Shown here: positions 33,101-42,025 of the stretch, piece by piece
Layout: the number at the start of each line of letters is the position of its first letter
How positions within the stretch are numbered: position 1 is the stretch's first letter
DNA from: Fragilariopsis cylindrus CCMP1102
Taxonomy: Eukaryota > Bacillariophyta > Bacillariophyceae > Bacillariales > Bacillariaceae
Direction: 5' to 3'
NCBI GenBank assembly: GCA_900095095.1
Contig: FMBT01000307.1
Coordinates: 124,001-188,000, forward strand
DNA length: 64,000 nucleotides
Notes under the pieces: generated by a model
What the model saw: the letters and a program-made list of their open reading frames with translations, nothing else
What the model was told of the DNA's origin: nothing
Databases searched by the model: none
Program-made: the position numbers and the translations under genes

Positions 33101-33358
33101 AATCTTTCATTCAGCCCCATCCGTCGTCACCGTCCTCACAAATTTACTCTTCAATACTTTGCTCACTGTCTTTATACATGCCACGATGGCAAGCCAGAGT
33201 TATTTCATCTCTACCACGAAAATTGGACGATTGCTTCTTCACGAGAAAAGCAAATTGCGTTCTGTTTGTGCCAAGCTGAGACTTGCCGTGCAAACAAAGA
33301 TATCATTTTTTCCGATAAACCCAAACACCCCCCCCAAAAAAAAAAACGACGATCTTAA
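30200..33358 (+). CDS. Large tyrosine recombinase-like protein (1052 codons)
   Basis: One intact intronless frame. Residues 1-130 are Pro/Ser/Thr-rich with a Lys-rich nuclear signal-like patch (KKQSTKKKH). A possible zinc site (CPDC...C..H) is near 355-390. The catalytic half resembles a tyrosine recombinase: YTMLIQAITLGNRTCGVLKT gives the first Arg (R464) in its usual helix. A beta-hairpin region with Lys follows. Then NHSTRKS gives H657 and R660, VRHST gives H683 and ALYRMDA the candidate nucleophile Y692. The steps +3, +23, +9 equal those of Cre and XerD. The stretch between R464 and H657 is longer than usual and includes a 13-residue tandem repeat (DGYVTDKDGEIVP). The C-terminal 200 residues are of unknown fold, ending in a KKKRR nuclear signal. 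This should be a DNA strand-exchange enzyme; the subfamily is undetermined. Confidence 0.72.
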   Translation: MNPPTPPPILDASLNNVLTTTLAEDISYNYRKAPDFDNSAATSSTALSVLDSSTLASDPPPPIRLRNTGGAADHSDRGPLIVATITPNLQRRSASRTTKISVAKKQSTKKKHIKPVSKKPSVRTMMPSYQHSLSLPPSKALKALQDPFLHKAVQGVKDVCLKNNFILSDKSIKSLDDSKGLYVSYISSTIISKATRKFTQQFVLSGGSNVEEYNDQENSDKALKISNHGSKRFGSYVGPSTAQNCERYMRQLYNFLAMIGDYQSMLILLEYPPKNPPPMNPHSILLFVYHRMEAPTTPLCYDHDQSKTIPLIDVFKTPILAEGSCRSKGGLLHLFQPISIVHRSHNLNAKYVAPCPDCRESYQLLIEAGKDASDFVMCKFHLLQPPPHGIIHGYGDPCTSEKVILAKLAMDKLEKKSGHVATTRDCLMPPEVKQLWKVLFASGFTKDNFMRYTMLIQAITLGNRTCGVLKTTLASLNNHMEFGVNSQEYGIDSIGISVFEKNEKEKTVYSIKFKDNHPWFCFLRHLLVYVWCFRMEGGLYPDPVSDGYVTDKDGEIVPDGYATVKDGPLVPHTVDLATELLYPLPISSLLHKEIKKDPVIFVAGESAEDRSIKTLMLKERSARDYRSKCVTVYNFIYNGMLDNNIIKLEDEVNLGNHSTRKSTYMWSILGGGTYATVREHVRHSTADCEALYRMDACSIKRMVLEGGDSRLIQEMGVYPFVESIVSHTNSSFRRLNKFRSTSRIPNMTSIQCLAEYFVTEMLQVSPTHNSAKDHNYLLNIAYKKKFGREHVPDMTTLINTTDMSYERRMQFHRQNALQEGQIRELKASLQGLSIGSGTIRQPGAGPTTIPLSPSQQGRTIPSNHSQSPPSLTVFGPSYVIHLGCKKDQPVDEFKLLVYDKEEKPAKNYLLFRMEQKLFDAFTKLNGRVLVFACNRLIHELASLKAYTYNITAAVHTRIDTGPFSVPPNLSFSPIRRHRPHKFTLQYFAHCLYTCHDGKPELFHLYHENWTIASSREKQIAFCLCQAETCRANKDIIFSDKPKHPPQKKKRRS
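31833..31911 (+). repeat. 39-bp in-frame tandem repeat inside the recombinase gene
   Basis: Two adjacent units starting CAGATGGGTATG encode 13 residues each (DGYVTDKDGEIVP / DGYATVKDGPLVP). They lie in the insert between the first catalytic Arg and the HxxR box, away from the expected active site. Confidence 0.8.
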
Positions 33359-33504
33359 TCAAAAAAAATAGCCCGAGTGAGAAAACAACCACGCCATTCC
33401 ACCCAAATTTCGTATCACCGTACCCACAAAAATAGCCTACTAATCTAAAGATAGTTCCTAAATTTATATTAAAGTTTTTTATAGTATGTATAATTATTAG
33501 TTGA
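33359..33504. other. Short convergent gap between recombinase and zinc-protein genes
   Basis: 146 bp, AT-rich, between the stop codons of two convergent genes; it probably supplies both 3' ends. Confidence 0.5.
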
Positions 33505-34131
33505 TTACAGGCACGCATATACTGCTTGCCTCTTTTTTCCGCTTCGTGTTTTTCTTTGCCCCAACTCCTTCGGGTTGAACGCTTGGAAGTCTTGCGATGT
33601 AATCAATTCTGTCAGCATTCTCAATTTTTTGTAGGTTTTTTGTTGTGCTTTTGCAACCCTTTTTTGTTTTTCCCCCTGGTCCACTACTAATTCTAATGCT
33701 GGGTTGCTAATCCCCCTTCTTTTGTTGTTGGACGTAGATACACTTCTAACTGTTTGCTCTCTATTGTTGATGAGCCTTTGGTTATTTCGTTTATTTGTGT
33801 TATCGATAGTTGAAACCGAAATCCCCAAGCCTTGGTCGGTTTTCCGCTTGTCTTGGAAGTGGGTGTGTGATATAATGCCTTCGTAAATTTGTTTATATAG
33901 TTTGCAATAGTTTTTATGTTTGTAAACTCCAGAATATGTTCGAATAAGAGCACCACATAATGAGCAAACAAAGTGCGGGGCTACAGCCATAGCAGGGTGG
34001 AAGTAAAATAGATCTGTTGCTCCACCCATTAATCCCAGGTCTGTTCTGACTATGTGCAATTCCCCATCTAGGATATTTTGTTGTAGATCACAGTCTGTTA
34101 TGGCGACACACCTGGGTCTATTACCATTCAT
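33505..34131 (-). CDS. C2HC zinc-finger-like basic protein of the island
   Basis: From the first ATG (34131) 208 residues; the frame stays open a little further upstream to 34188 without ATG, so an upstream exon is possible. The protein shows a single C-x2-C-x12-H-x3-C site (CSLCGALIRTY...KHKNYC, about residues 67-90), then a basic Asn/Arg/Lys-rich region and a C-terminal Lys-rich helix (KQKRVAKAQQKTYKKLR). No family is recognised. Zinc binding and nucleic-acid binding are plausible from composition only. It converges on the recombinase gene and could be a partner such as a directionality or targeting factor; that is conjecture. Confidence 0.5.
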   Translation of the reverse strand: MNGNRPRCVAITDCDLQQNILDGELHIVRTDLGLMGGATDLFYFHPAMAVAPHFVCSLCGALIRTYSGVYKHKNYCKLYKQIYEGIISHTHFQDKRKTDQGLGISVSTIDNTNKRNNQRLINNREQTVRSVSTSNNKRRGISNPALELVVDQGEKQKRVAKAQQKTYKKLRMLTELITSQDFQAFNPKELGQRKTRSGKKRQAVYACL

Positions 34132-35005
34132 GTTAACTCGATTGTATTTATAATACCCTGCGAACAAAATGATGTTGTGGCAGCACACAATATTACACCT
34201 TATTTTGAATTTGTTCTTTTTAAAAAAAATCCAAGTAACGGTAAATTAAGTGAATAAAGTAACGGTCCATTTTTTAATGATCCGGGTCTTTCTGTTTCTG
34301 TCATGGTTAGTACCGAAATAGTGTCATTTTCTCCTGTCTAAATAAAAAATCTAAATTCCAACGGCAACATTATGGCGCACAAATGTATACTACGACATGC
34401 GTTTTACCTGGGTGGGGCGTTGATTACCTTGGGTGTCGCAGTTATTTGTTAGTAGACCTAGGCGGTCATCCAAGCCGTACCTACTTTTAATTTTTACATA
34501 CTAGATGAAATAAATGTATTTTTGTATTCCAACGGCAAACTATTTTGACTTCATTTACATTGTAACTATTTTGCCCCCTACAGGTCGTGATATTGGTCAG
34601 TCCACACTCGGCGGATAAACACTCAACACGGTCATTGATAACGGAGTACCCACCGGCGAACTCGGAACCTTGCTACGGACTGTCCCTATTCGTGTATACT
34701 GATTGCATAAATCGTGCGGACTCGGTGGATGTACAATACCAATCTTGTGGAGGAGAAAGATTCGGTGGATGACAACTTTGTAGTGTCTAATTTGTAACGG
34801 AGTATCCAACGGAAAACTTGGAACGTTGATGCCGATCGTCACGACTTTGGTTGGTGGTTGTTCTTTTCGTACGTAACATATAAGGAAATGCATGTTGTCA
34901 ATTTTGCGTCGCGTATCACCCAAACAAGAGTATGGTTCTTAACCCTTTCACTCTTGTATTTTTGTGTGTCTCTTTTATCCCATTTAAAACAATTAAACAG
35001 CTACG
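34132..35005. other. Divergent intergenic region in the island with short direct repeats
   Basis: 874 bp between the outward-facing zinc-protein gene and the 357-codon gene. ATTCCAACGGCAA occurs near 34355 and 34526, and a 40-bp imperfect repeat starting TAACGGAGTA occurs at about 34638 and 34796. No gene is supported. Confidence 0.45.
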
Positions 35006-36079
35006 ATGAGTTCCTTTTCCGACCTGGACAAAGTTACCCTCCCCCAAACTGTCAACCAGGAGCAACTCGATGAAATTGGTACTGAAGCTTCCAAGTTGTA
35101 CCAGGGTGCAGCAGGGGATACTTTTGTTTACTTTGATAGGGCCACAAGTTTCTTTATCTTAACCTCGTACTCCAACACCGAGTTAACCTGCGAATTGCAC
35201 CGTTCCAAAAGTATTGATGAACAAAAATTATTGCGTGCGGAGTTATACTATCGGGAGTCGGATTCACCCAAATATCAGCCGCGTGGGGAGTCGGATTCAC
35301 CCAAATATCGGCCGCGTGGCGACAGTAGTACGACCTCCAGTGATTCTTCTTTATGCTTTAGCTTGAAAGGTACATTGGGCTATATGACTCGTAAGCCGAA
35401 AGCTATGCGAACGACCCCACATAAATTACTTGGGACAACCATCCAAATTAAAGGGAACCCTAGCGTGGTGGAAACCACAAAGAAACCACCAGGCAGCACC
35501 ATCGCGATACCGCACCCTGGGTCTCTTCTAGACGTATCTTCCCCCCTCCCCCAGGGTGATGCAATTGTACCAAATAGCGTTGCCAAGTTACCGAACCGCC
35601 CAAATTCAGTATTGGCTGCGGCTTGTGTTGGAGAGACGTCACCTGGAGTTGCTGTAATGTACTCTGCAGCAACTTCTGAATTTGCTGGACCTGAATCTGC
35701 TGCCGCATCGCAACCCGCAAAGAATAAAAAGCGTAAAGTAAATACTGCAATTGATCGAATCCATTTGAGACCACGGTCCGGTCCACAAAAGTGTTGTTTG
35801 CCCCGTGATTACGACTATCTTGATGGGAGAAGATTCGACCAGAAGGCTCTAAAAGATTTTCAAAAGAAACAGAAGTATCTAAAAGATTTGCAAAAGAAAC
35901 AGGAACAGGTTCGAAAGACCGGTGTTCCGGAAAATAGTAATTTAAATGCAGTTGAGGCTGACCAACCCTGGGATCCCGCCGAAGAGCAGGATCGTCTGAT
36001 GATTAGGCAACTTAGAAAGCAGCACGATGATATCGAAAAGAACGGTCACCGGCTAAGAACTGATGAAGACTCGTATTAA
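35006..36079 (+). CDS. Island protein with internal repeats and charged C-terminal helices
   Basis: 357 intact codons from ATG 35006. Residues 1-80 look folded (DTFVYFDRATSFFILTSY), with no family recognised. An 11-residue tandem repeat, ESDSPKYQPRG, occurs twice (33-bp period at 35253 and 35286). The middle is Pro/Ser/Thr-rich and probably disordered. A nuclear-signal-like KNKKRKV follows, then a Lys/Gln-rich coiled-coil-like stretch containing a 10-residue repeat (KDFQKKQKYL, KDLQKKQEQV), and an acidic end. The C-terminal coding stretch is duplicated just after the stop codon. The gene is intact but its function is unknown. Confidence 0.55.
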   Translation: MSSFSDLDKVTLPQTVNQEQLDEIGTEASKLYQGAAGDTFVYFDRATSFFILTSYSNTELTCELHRSKSIDEQKLLRAELYYRESDSPKYQPRGESDSPKYRPRGDSSTTSSDSSLCFSLKGTLGYMTRKPKAMRTTPHKLLGTTIQIKGNPSVVETTKKPPGSTIAIPHPGSLLDVSSPLPQGDAIVPNSVAKLPNRPNSVLAAACVGETSPGVAVMYSAATSEFAGPESAAASQPAKNKKRKVNTAIDRIHLRPRSGPQKCCLPRDYDYLDGRRFDQKALKDFQKKQKYLKDLQKKQEQVRKTGVPENSNLNAVEADQPWDPAEEQDRLMIRQLRKQHDDIEKNGHRLRTDEDSY

Positions 36080-36159
36080 ATGCGAGAATTAAAAATCGGT
36101 TCGATATTATCGAACAGGATGGTCACCGAGTAGGAACCGACGAAGACTCGTATTAAATG
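36025..36159 (+). repeat. 77-bp offset duplication of the gene end
   Basis: About 58 bp covering the last codons and stop of the preceding gene (GGTCACCG ... GAAGACTCGTATTAAATG) recurs 77 bp downstream with about ten differences, giving a second, non-coding copy of the TDEDSY-stop end. Confidence 0.8.
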
Positions 36160-36270
36160 TCAACCAAACCCCCGTTATTCTAGAATATCCAATAGAAGTT
36201 ATGTAATAAGTACCCCCAGTTAATCACTCAACAACTTGTTTACTCTTTGGTTTTTGTCGGGAATTGTGTA

Positions 36271-36500
36271 TTTTAGCAACAATTTTTTAGGTGTAAAACG
36301 GAGCACTTACGTGTACTAATTACCCCCAATTAGCATAGCAGGTTAACGATTATTTGCTGAATTCACCGACCCAAACTTGTATTGAGTGTTTTAGCAATAA
36401 TTTTTTAGGTGTAAAACGGTGCACTTACGTGTGCCAAATACCCCCAATTACCATAGCTTGTTTACGATTTTTTGCTGAATTTGAGGACCCAAACTTGTAT
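36271..36500 (+). repeat. 118-bp-period direct repeat, two copies
   Basis: TTTTAGCAAC/TAATTTTTTAGG with GTAAAACGG and GCACTTACGTGT occurs at 36271 and 36389, followed in both copies by TACCCCCAATTA and CCCAAACTTGTATT. It leads into the satellite array. Confidence 0.75.
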
Positions 36501-36639
36501 TTTGGGCTCAAGTTTACCCCAACAAATTTGGGGTAAAAATACTAAGTTTTACCCCAATTTTACTACTAGTTGGTATTGTAGCACACAATATCAATTTTAG
36601 CATCATGTATGTAGTATCCTACCACATTTTTATTTTTTT

Positions 36640-39200
36640 TGCACCATGTGTACTTGATTAATGCATTATATGTGGTTTGAATATATTCCCACCCATTCTA
36701 CTAAGCACACACATCTATTTACTGGTTGTGCCAATGGGCTTCATAGCACATTTTCACCCCAACAAAAAGGCAATGGTAAAATTAGAAGTGGTTCCACACA
36801 CTACAACCCAACCCATATGGATGCAATAGCCTCATTCATTCTTGGTTAATTAATTTTATGTGGTTTGAATGTATTCCCACCAAGTTTACTAAGTAAATAC
36901 ATGTATTTATTGGTTTTACCATCCGCTTTTGGTACATTCTTACACAAAAAATCAATGTAATGGTGAAATTGATAGGGATTCCCCCCACTAGAACCCAACC
37001 CACATGGATGAACTACTATCCTGTATACATTGTCAATCCATTCTACGTGAATTGGATGTAACACAACCAACTCTACTAAGTAAATCCGTGTATTTTTACT
37101 TGTTGTACCAGCAGATGTTAGTAGCACAGATGTTAGTAGCACATTTCACCAAAAAAGAATGCAACAGTAGTATTGAAAGTGATTTCACATATTACAACCC
37201 AACCCCCATGAATGATATAGTATCCTGTCTACATGTTTAACCAATTCTACGTGGGTGGAATGCATTCCAACCCATTGAGCATATAAACATCTATACTAGT
37301 CAAATTCAGGTATTTACTGGTTGTTCCACCAGATTTTAGCACATGTTACCCAAAAATAAATGTAATTGTATAATTAAAATTGGTTTCCCATACTAGAATC
37401 CAACCCACATGTATGAAATAGCATCATGTATACATGTTTAATCCATTTTATGTGGGTTTGATGTGTTCCAAACAACTCTACTGAGTACTTACATGCATAT
37501 ACTGGTTGTTCCACAAGATTTTAGCACATTTTCACCAAAAATATATGTAATTGTATAATTGAAACTGGTTTCCCATACCACAATCCAACCCACATGGATG
37601 AAATAGCATCATGTATACATGTTTAATCCATTTTATGTGGGTTTGATGTGTTCCAAACAACTCTACTGAGTACTTACATGCATATACTGGTTGTTCCACA
37701 AGATTTTAGCACATTTTCACCAAAAATATATGTAATTGTATAATTGAAACTGGTTTCCCATACCACAATCCAACCCACATGGATGAAATAGCATCATGTA
37801 TACATGTTTAATCAATTCTATGAGGTTTGAATGTATTTCTGCCAACTCTACTGAGTACATACATGCATATACTGGTTGTACCACTAGATTACTAGATTTT
37901 AGCACATTTTCACCAAAAATATATGTAATTGTATAATTGAAACTGGTTTCCCATACCACAATCCAACCCACATGGATGAAATAGCATCATGTATACATGT
38001 TTAATCCATTCTATTAGGTTTGAATGTATTTCTGCCAACTCTACTGAGTACATACATGCATATACTGGTTGTACCACACTAGATTACTAGATTTTAGCAC
38101 ATTTTCACCAAAAATATATGTAATTGTATAATTGAAACTGGTTTCCCATACCACAATCCAACCCACATGGATGAAATAGCATCATGTATACATGTTTAAT
38201 CCATTCTATGAGGTTTGAATGTATTTCTGCCAACTCTACTGAGTACATACATGCATATACTGGTTGTACCACACTAGATTACTAGATTTTAGCACATTTT
38301 CACCAAAAATATATGTAATTGTATAATTGAAACTGGTTTCCCATACCACAATCCAACCCACATGGATGATGTATACATGTTTAATCCATTCTATTAGGTT
38401 TGAATGTATTTCTGCCAACTCTACTGAGTACATACATGCATATACTTGGTTGTACCACTAGATTACTAGATTTTAGCACATTTTCACCAAAAATATATGT
38501 AATTGTATAATTGAAACTGGTTTCCCATACCACAATCCAACCCACATGGATGAAATAGCATCATGTATACATGTTTAATCCATTCTATGAGGTTTGAATG
38601 TATTTCTGCCAACTCTACTGAGTACATAAACATCTACACTAAGTAACTTAATGTATTTATTAGTTTCACCAGATGATTATTAGTACATTTCAACAAAAAT
38701 TAATGTAACAGTACAATTGAAACTGGTTTCACATACTACAACCCAACCCACATGGATGAAAAAGCATGTTGTACAAAAGTTTAATCAATTCTATTAGGTT
38801 TGAATGTACTTCTACCAACTCTTCTGAGTACATACTTGCATTTACTGGTTGTACCAGCAGATTTTAGCTCATTCTACCCAAAAATGAATGTAACAGTATT
38901 ATTGAACCTAGTTTTACAGACTAGAACCTAACCCACATGGATGAAATAGCATCATGTGCAAATGTTTAATCAATTCCATAAAGTTGGAATGATTTCCAAT
39001 GGACTCCACGAACTCACTAAATTTATTTACCTGTTTTACTAGCTAAATGAAACCCATTGTTACACAAAAATGGATCAAATGGTATGATTGAAAGTAATTG
39101 CACACACTCGAAGCAATCTCACCCGGAGGAAATAGCAACATGTATACATCTTTAATACATTTTTTGTTTGTTTGATTGTATTTCAACCAACTTTACTAAG
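36640..39200 (+). repeat. Satellite array, about 13 units of 185-205 bp
   Basis: The landmark CCAACCCACATGGATGAAAT, or a close variant, recurs near 36811, 36998, 37202, 37403, 37588, 37773, 37966, 38161, 38357, 38540, 38747 and 38931, with a decayed copy near 39118. Units also share TGTACCA...TTTTAGCACATTTTCACC and ATGTAATTGTATAATTG. Units from about 37400 to 38620 are nearly identical, whereas both edges are strongly diverged, as expected for an array homogenised by unequal exchange in its centre. No protein is coded; the short open frames here repeat with the unit. The period is near a nucleosome repeat length. Confidence 0.9.
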
Positions 39201-39338
39201 TAAAACAAATTCCGGTGTTGTTAGTAACTTTATATTTTATATATATTAGGTATATTATGTCTTCGAGTTGCTGTATCCTTTGCAGTATCGAGCTTCAGTT
39301 CCCTTTGGGTTCAGATTACCGATCGTAAACCTTCTATT
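39201..39338. other. Gap between the satellite and the acidic-protein gene
   Basis: Short AT-rich stretch, including a TATATATT run near 39236-39248; it probably holds the 3' end of the leftward acidic-protein gene. Confidence 0.4.
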
Positions 39339-40814
39339 TTATTCTTTGACATCATCGGATTCATCTGAAGAGCTGGATGAGTCCGAAGAGCTGGAGGAGT
39401 CCGAAGAGCTGGAGGAGTCCGAAGAGCTGGAGGAGTCAGATGATCCAGAATCGGTGGTACCCTCCTTACCCTCCTCACGGTCCTCACTTTTGGTTTCCTC
39501 ATCCGCGTTCTCCTCATCATCGCCACCTTCAACAATCTCATTTTCATCGGTGGTACCCTCCTTATCCTCGTCGTCATCGTCACTTTCGGTTTCCTCATCC
39601 TCAGGCTTCAGGTTATTACTCTCTTCAATGTTACCCTCTTCGTCATCCATGACATCGTTGTTGTCGTCCTTATCGTTCATGTTACCCTCTTCGTCATCCA
39701 TGACATCCTTGTTGTTGTCCTTTTCATTCTCCTCATCGCCGCCATCCTCAACAATCTCATCTCCATCGGTGGTACCCTGCTTATCCTCGTCGTCATCCTC
39801 ATCGTCACCATTCTCAACAATCTCATCTCCATCCTGAACATTGAGTTGTTGTGCTACTGGATTAGCCTGGTACCGTTCGACCTGGCTTTCGAAACTTTCA
39901 ACTGATGTACTCAACGCACGGAGAGATGCCCTAAACGTGTCCACATCTGATGACCTAACCGACTCCACATCTGATGCTACAATCTGTTGAAAGATAGCAG
40001 AGTAGTTGTTGAATAAGGTCGGTCCTTGGGTGATTACAGATTGAAAGCGGCAAATTTTCGTTGATCGAGTCGTTACGAGTGATTGCGTGGCTTCAGCAGT
40101 ACGTTTCAACGAATCTGTTGCCCCCTCTTGATCTTCTTCTTGTACTTCCTCCTCCTTTGCCTCATCTTCATCATCATCTTCCTCATCGTCCTCGTCGTCA
40201 TCATCATCATCTTCTACTTCTCCCTCATTGCCCTCATCTCCATCTTCATCGTCCTCATCGTCCTCGTCGTCATCATCATCATCATTATCATCGTTATCAT
40301 CGTTATCATCATCGTCATCATCATCGTCATCACCATCGTCATCATCATCGTCATCGTCATCGTCATCATCACCATCATCACACAGGGTTCTTCGAAAACC
40401 TTCATGCAAGCTGGTCATCTTGTAGGTTTCCTTGTTTTTGGGATCAGTTCCAAGTACAAGGAAATCGTGGTCCACCAAAAAATCAAGGGTCGTCTTTAAT
40501 ACAGGGTTTTGCCCCCGCGAGGGGATATTGCCGCCCCGGGCACGTTCGCTGTTTCCAAACCATCCCGGATTCTTGAACGCATCCAATAGAAGGTGGCATG
40601 CAACTTTGGAACAAGACCTGTCATGATCAATCTTACTTTCTGCTTTTTTATATTGCCACCAGTGAAGATAGCCTTTTTCATTTAGTTTCTCGCTGATTTG
40701 GGCTGCATCAACGATATAATTGGCGGGAAGTTCCGCAACAAACTCAGGGGTCCATGTAGTTTCGATATACTCTATGCATTTCTCTTCACGTTGGTTACGA
40801 CGGACGTTCGCCAT
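39339..40814 (-). CDS. Acidic repeat protein with an N-terminal winged-helix-like domain
   Basis: 491 intact codons from ATG 40814. Residues 1-150 appear folded (YIETTWTPEFVAELPANYIV; TTLDFLVDHDFLVLG followed by TYKMTS), resembling the helix-plus-wing of a winged helix, but no family is recognised. The rest is extremely acidic: long Asp and Asp/Glu runs (about 155-240), a polar helical segment (about 245-330: TQGPTLFNNYSAIFQQIV), then repeats of TTDGDEIVE and a Ser-Ser-Asp-Ser tail. Acidic tracts of this kind suit histone or basic-protein binding, so a chromatin-related role is a guess. All Asp runs use GAT/GAC and are potential slippage sites, yet the frame is intact. Confidence 0.55.
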   Translation of the reverse strand: MANVRRNQREEKCIEYIETTWTPEFVAELPANYIVDAAQISEKLNEKGYLHWWQYKKAESKIDHDRSCSKVACHLLLDAFKNPGWFGNSERARGGNIPSRGQNPVLKTTLDFLVDHDFLVLGTDPKNKETYKMTSLHEGFRRTLCDDGDDDDDDDDDDDDGDDDDDDDDDNDDNDDNDDDDDDEDDEDDEDGDEGNEGEVEDDDDDDEDDEEDDDEDEAKEEEVQEEDQEGATDSLKRTAEATQSLVTTRSTKICRFQSVITQGPTLFNNYSAIFQQIVASDVESVRSSDVDTFRASLRALSTSVESFESQVERYQANPVAQQLNVQDGDEIVENGDDEDDDEDKQGTTDGDEIVEDGGDEENEKDNNKDVMDDEEGNMNDKDDNNDVMDDEEGNIEESNNLKPEDEETESDDDDEDKEGTTDENEIVEGGDDEENADEETKSEDREEGKEGTTDSGSSDSSSSSDSSSSSDSSSSSDSSSSSDESDDVKE

Positions 40815-42025
40815 TGTTTGGTTAGATAGAGTGAACTTTTTAAATAAATTGCAAACAGATTATATTATGGATTGTGAGGACCGAAATGCAAGTTTGTTCG
40901 AAACTTGTACATGCAGTACCTAAATTTCTCACAGTAACACCGTCGTATTTTTTGATGTGATCGACGTTCCTAAACCCGTGTAAAGATTGGTTAGAGAATG
41001 CCAGCAATATCGTGGATGCCATATAAGGTGTAAAGTAGATTGAAATATCAGTTGACAATGGAGTGCAAACGGCACCGCTCTCATGGTTGCTGCGGGCTTG
41101 TGGAGACCTTTTTTGGTGTAGCGTGTTAATTCCGATTTTGCGATTTGCCCTCGAACTAAGTGTACCCACGGTGGCCCCATCGACCAACTATCTTAATCGT
41201 TCAAATTTTGTTTGTGAACCTAGTCAAAACGTGGTAGTGATCGATGTCCAACGTGGCAATCGTTTGTTTGTTACAACTTGATGCCACGACCACGATCACA
41301 AAAAATAAGTTCCGGTCTGTTGTTGTTTTTGGTTGTCATGAGATCTGAATCCCATGGGACCCCTTTTTTTTTAGAAACAGACAAACCTGCACCCGCCGTT
41401 ACAATTCCGCGTACATTCGCCACCAGTCGCCATAAATTCAAAATTACCTACTATTACGAGAAACGGTATAGGTACGTGGCCCAATATGTGCATATTAGAA
41501 TCATTCTTTAGGAAAACGGGGGATATGGATACGATTAATGTTAAGGGCATGTCAATAGGCTTTACGCTTTGACTTTCGATGCAGGGTTAGGACGGCAGAT
41601 ACCAAGTATAGTGTTATCCATGCAATAGTACCCTTTACGAAAAATGTCTTCGTCAAGTATTAGTAGTGGAGCAACAACCCATTCTTTTATTTCTTTCCAT
41701 GCACAGTGAGAAAGGCACGTACAAAGTATAGAACCATCCATTCCATTGCATTGCACCTGTTCTCCGATACCAACAGAGAATTATTGACAATGGACATTTC
41801 TAGGCACAGCAGCAGTACCAGCAAGGAGATAAACAAAATTGCACACTGCAGTAAGTACTAGCAAGAAGATCAAGTAAATTGCACAATGGAGTATATACGG
41901 AGGAGAAAACCTATCTACATGTAAAGAACAGATTTATACCAAAGAATTTTTTTTTAACAGTTAGGAGCATAAATTTTATATAACATAAATACATAATGGA
42001 AACATTGGTTCGTGAGTTCCTCTAT
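40815..42025. other. 1.2-kb island spacer without a supported gene
   Basis: It lies between two leftward genes. A short leftward frame at 41562-41756 has two related 16-residue pieces (MDGSILCTCLSHCAWK; MDNTILGICRPNPASK), possibly a remnant of a repeat protein. A short tandem (ATTGCACA near 41840 and 41880) is present. Nothing else is recognisable. Confidence 0.4.

Noticed and set aside
37717-38433. Two short leftward open frames with nearly the same protein
   Set aside because: They simply recur with the satellite unit and contain no domain.
36640-39200. CRISPR-like array
   Set aside because: Units are about 190 bp and repeat entirely, without short repeats separated by unique spacers; this is a satellite.
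39268-40576. Ser-, His- or Phe-rich open frames opposite the acidic-protein gene
   Set aside because: They are antisense shadows of GAT/GAC repeats coding Asp runs on the minus strand.
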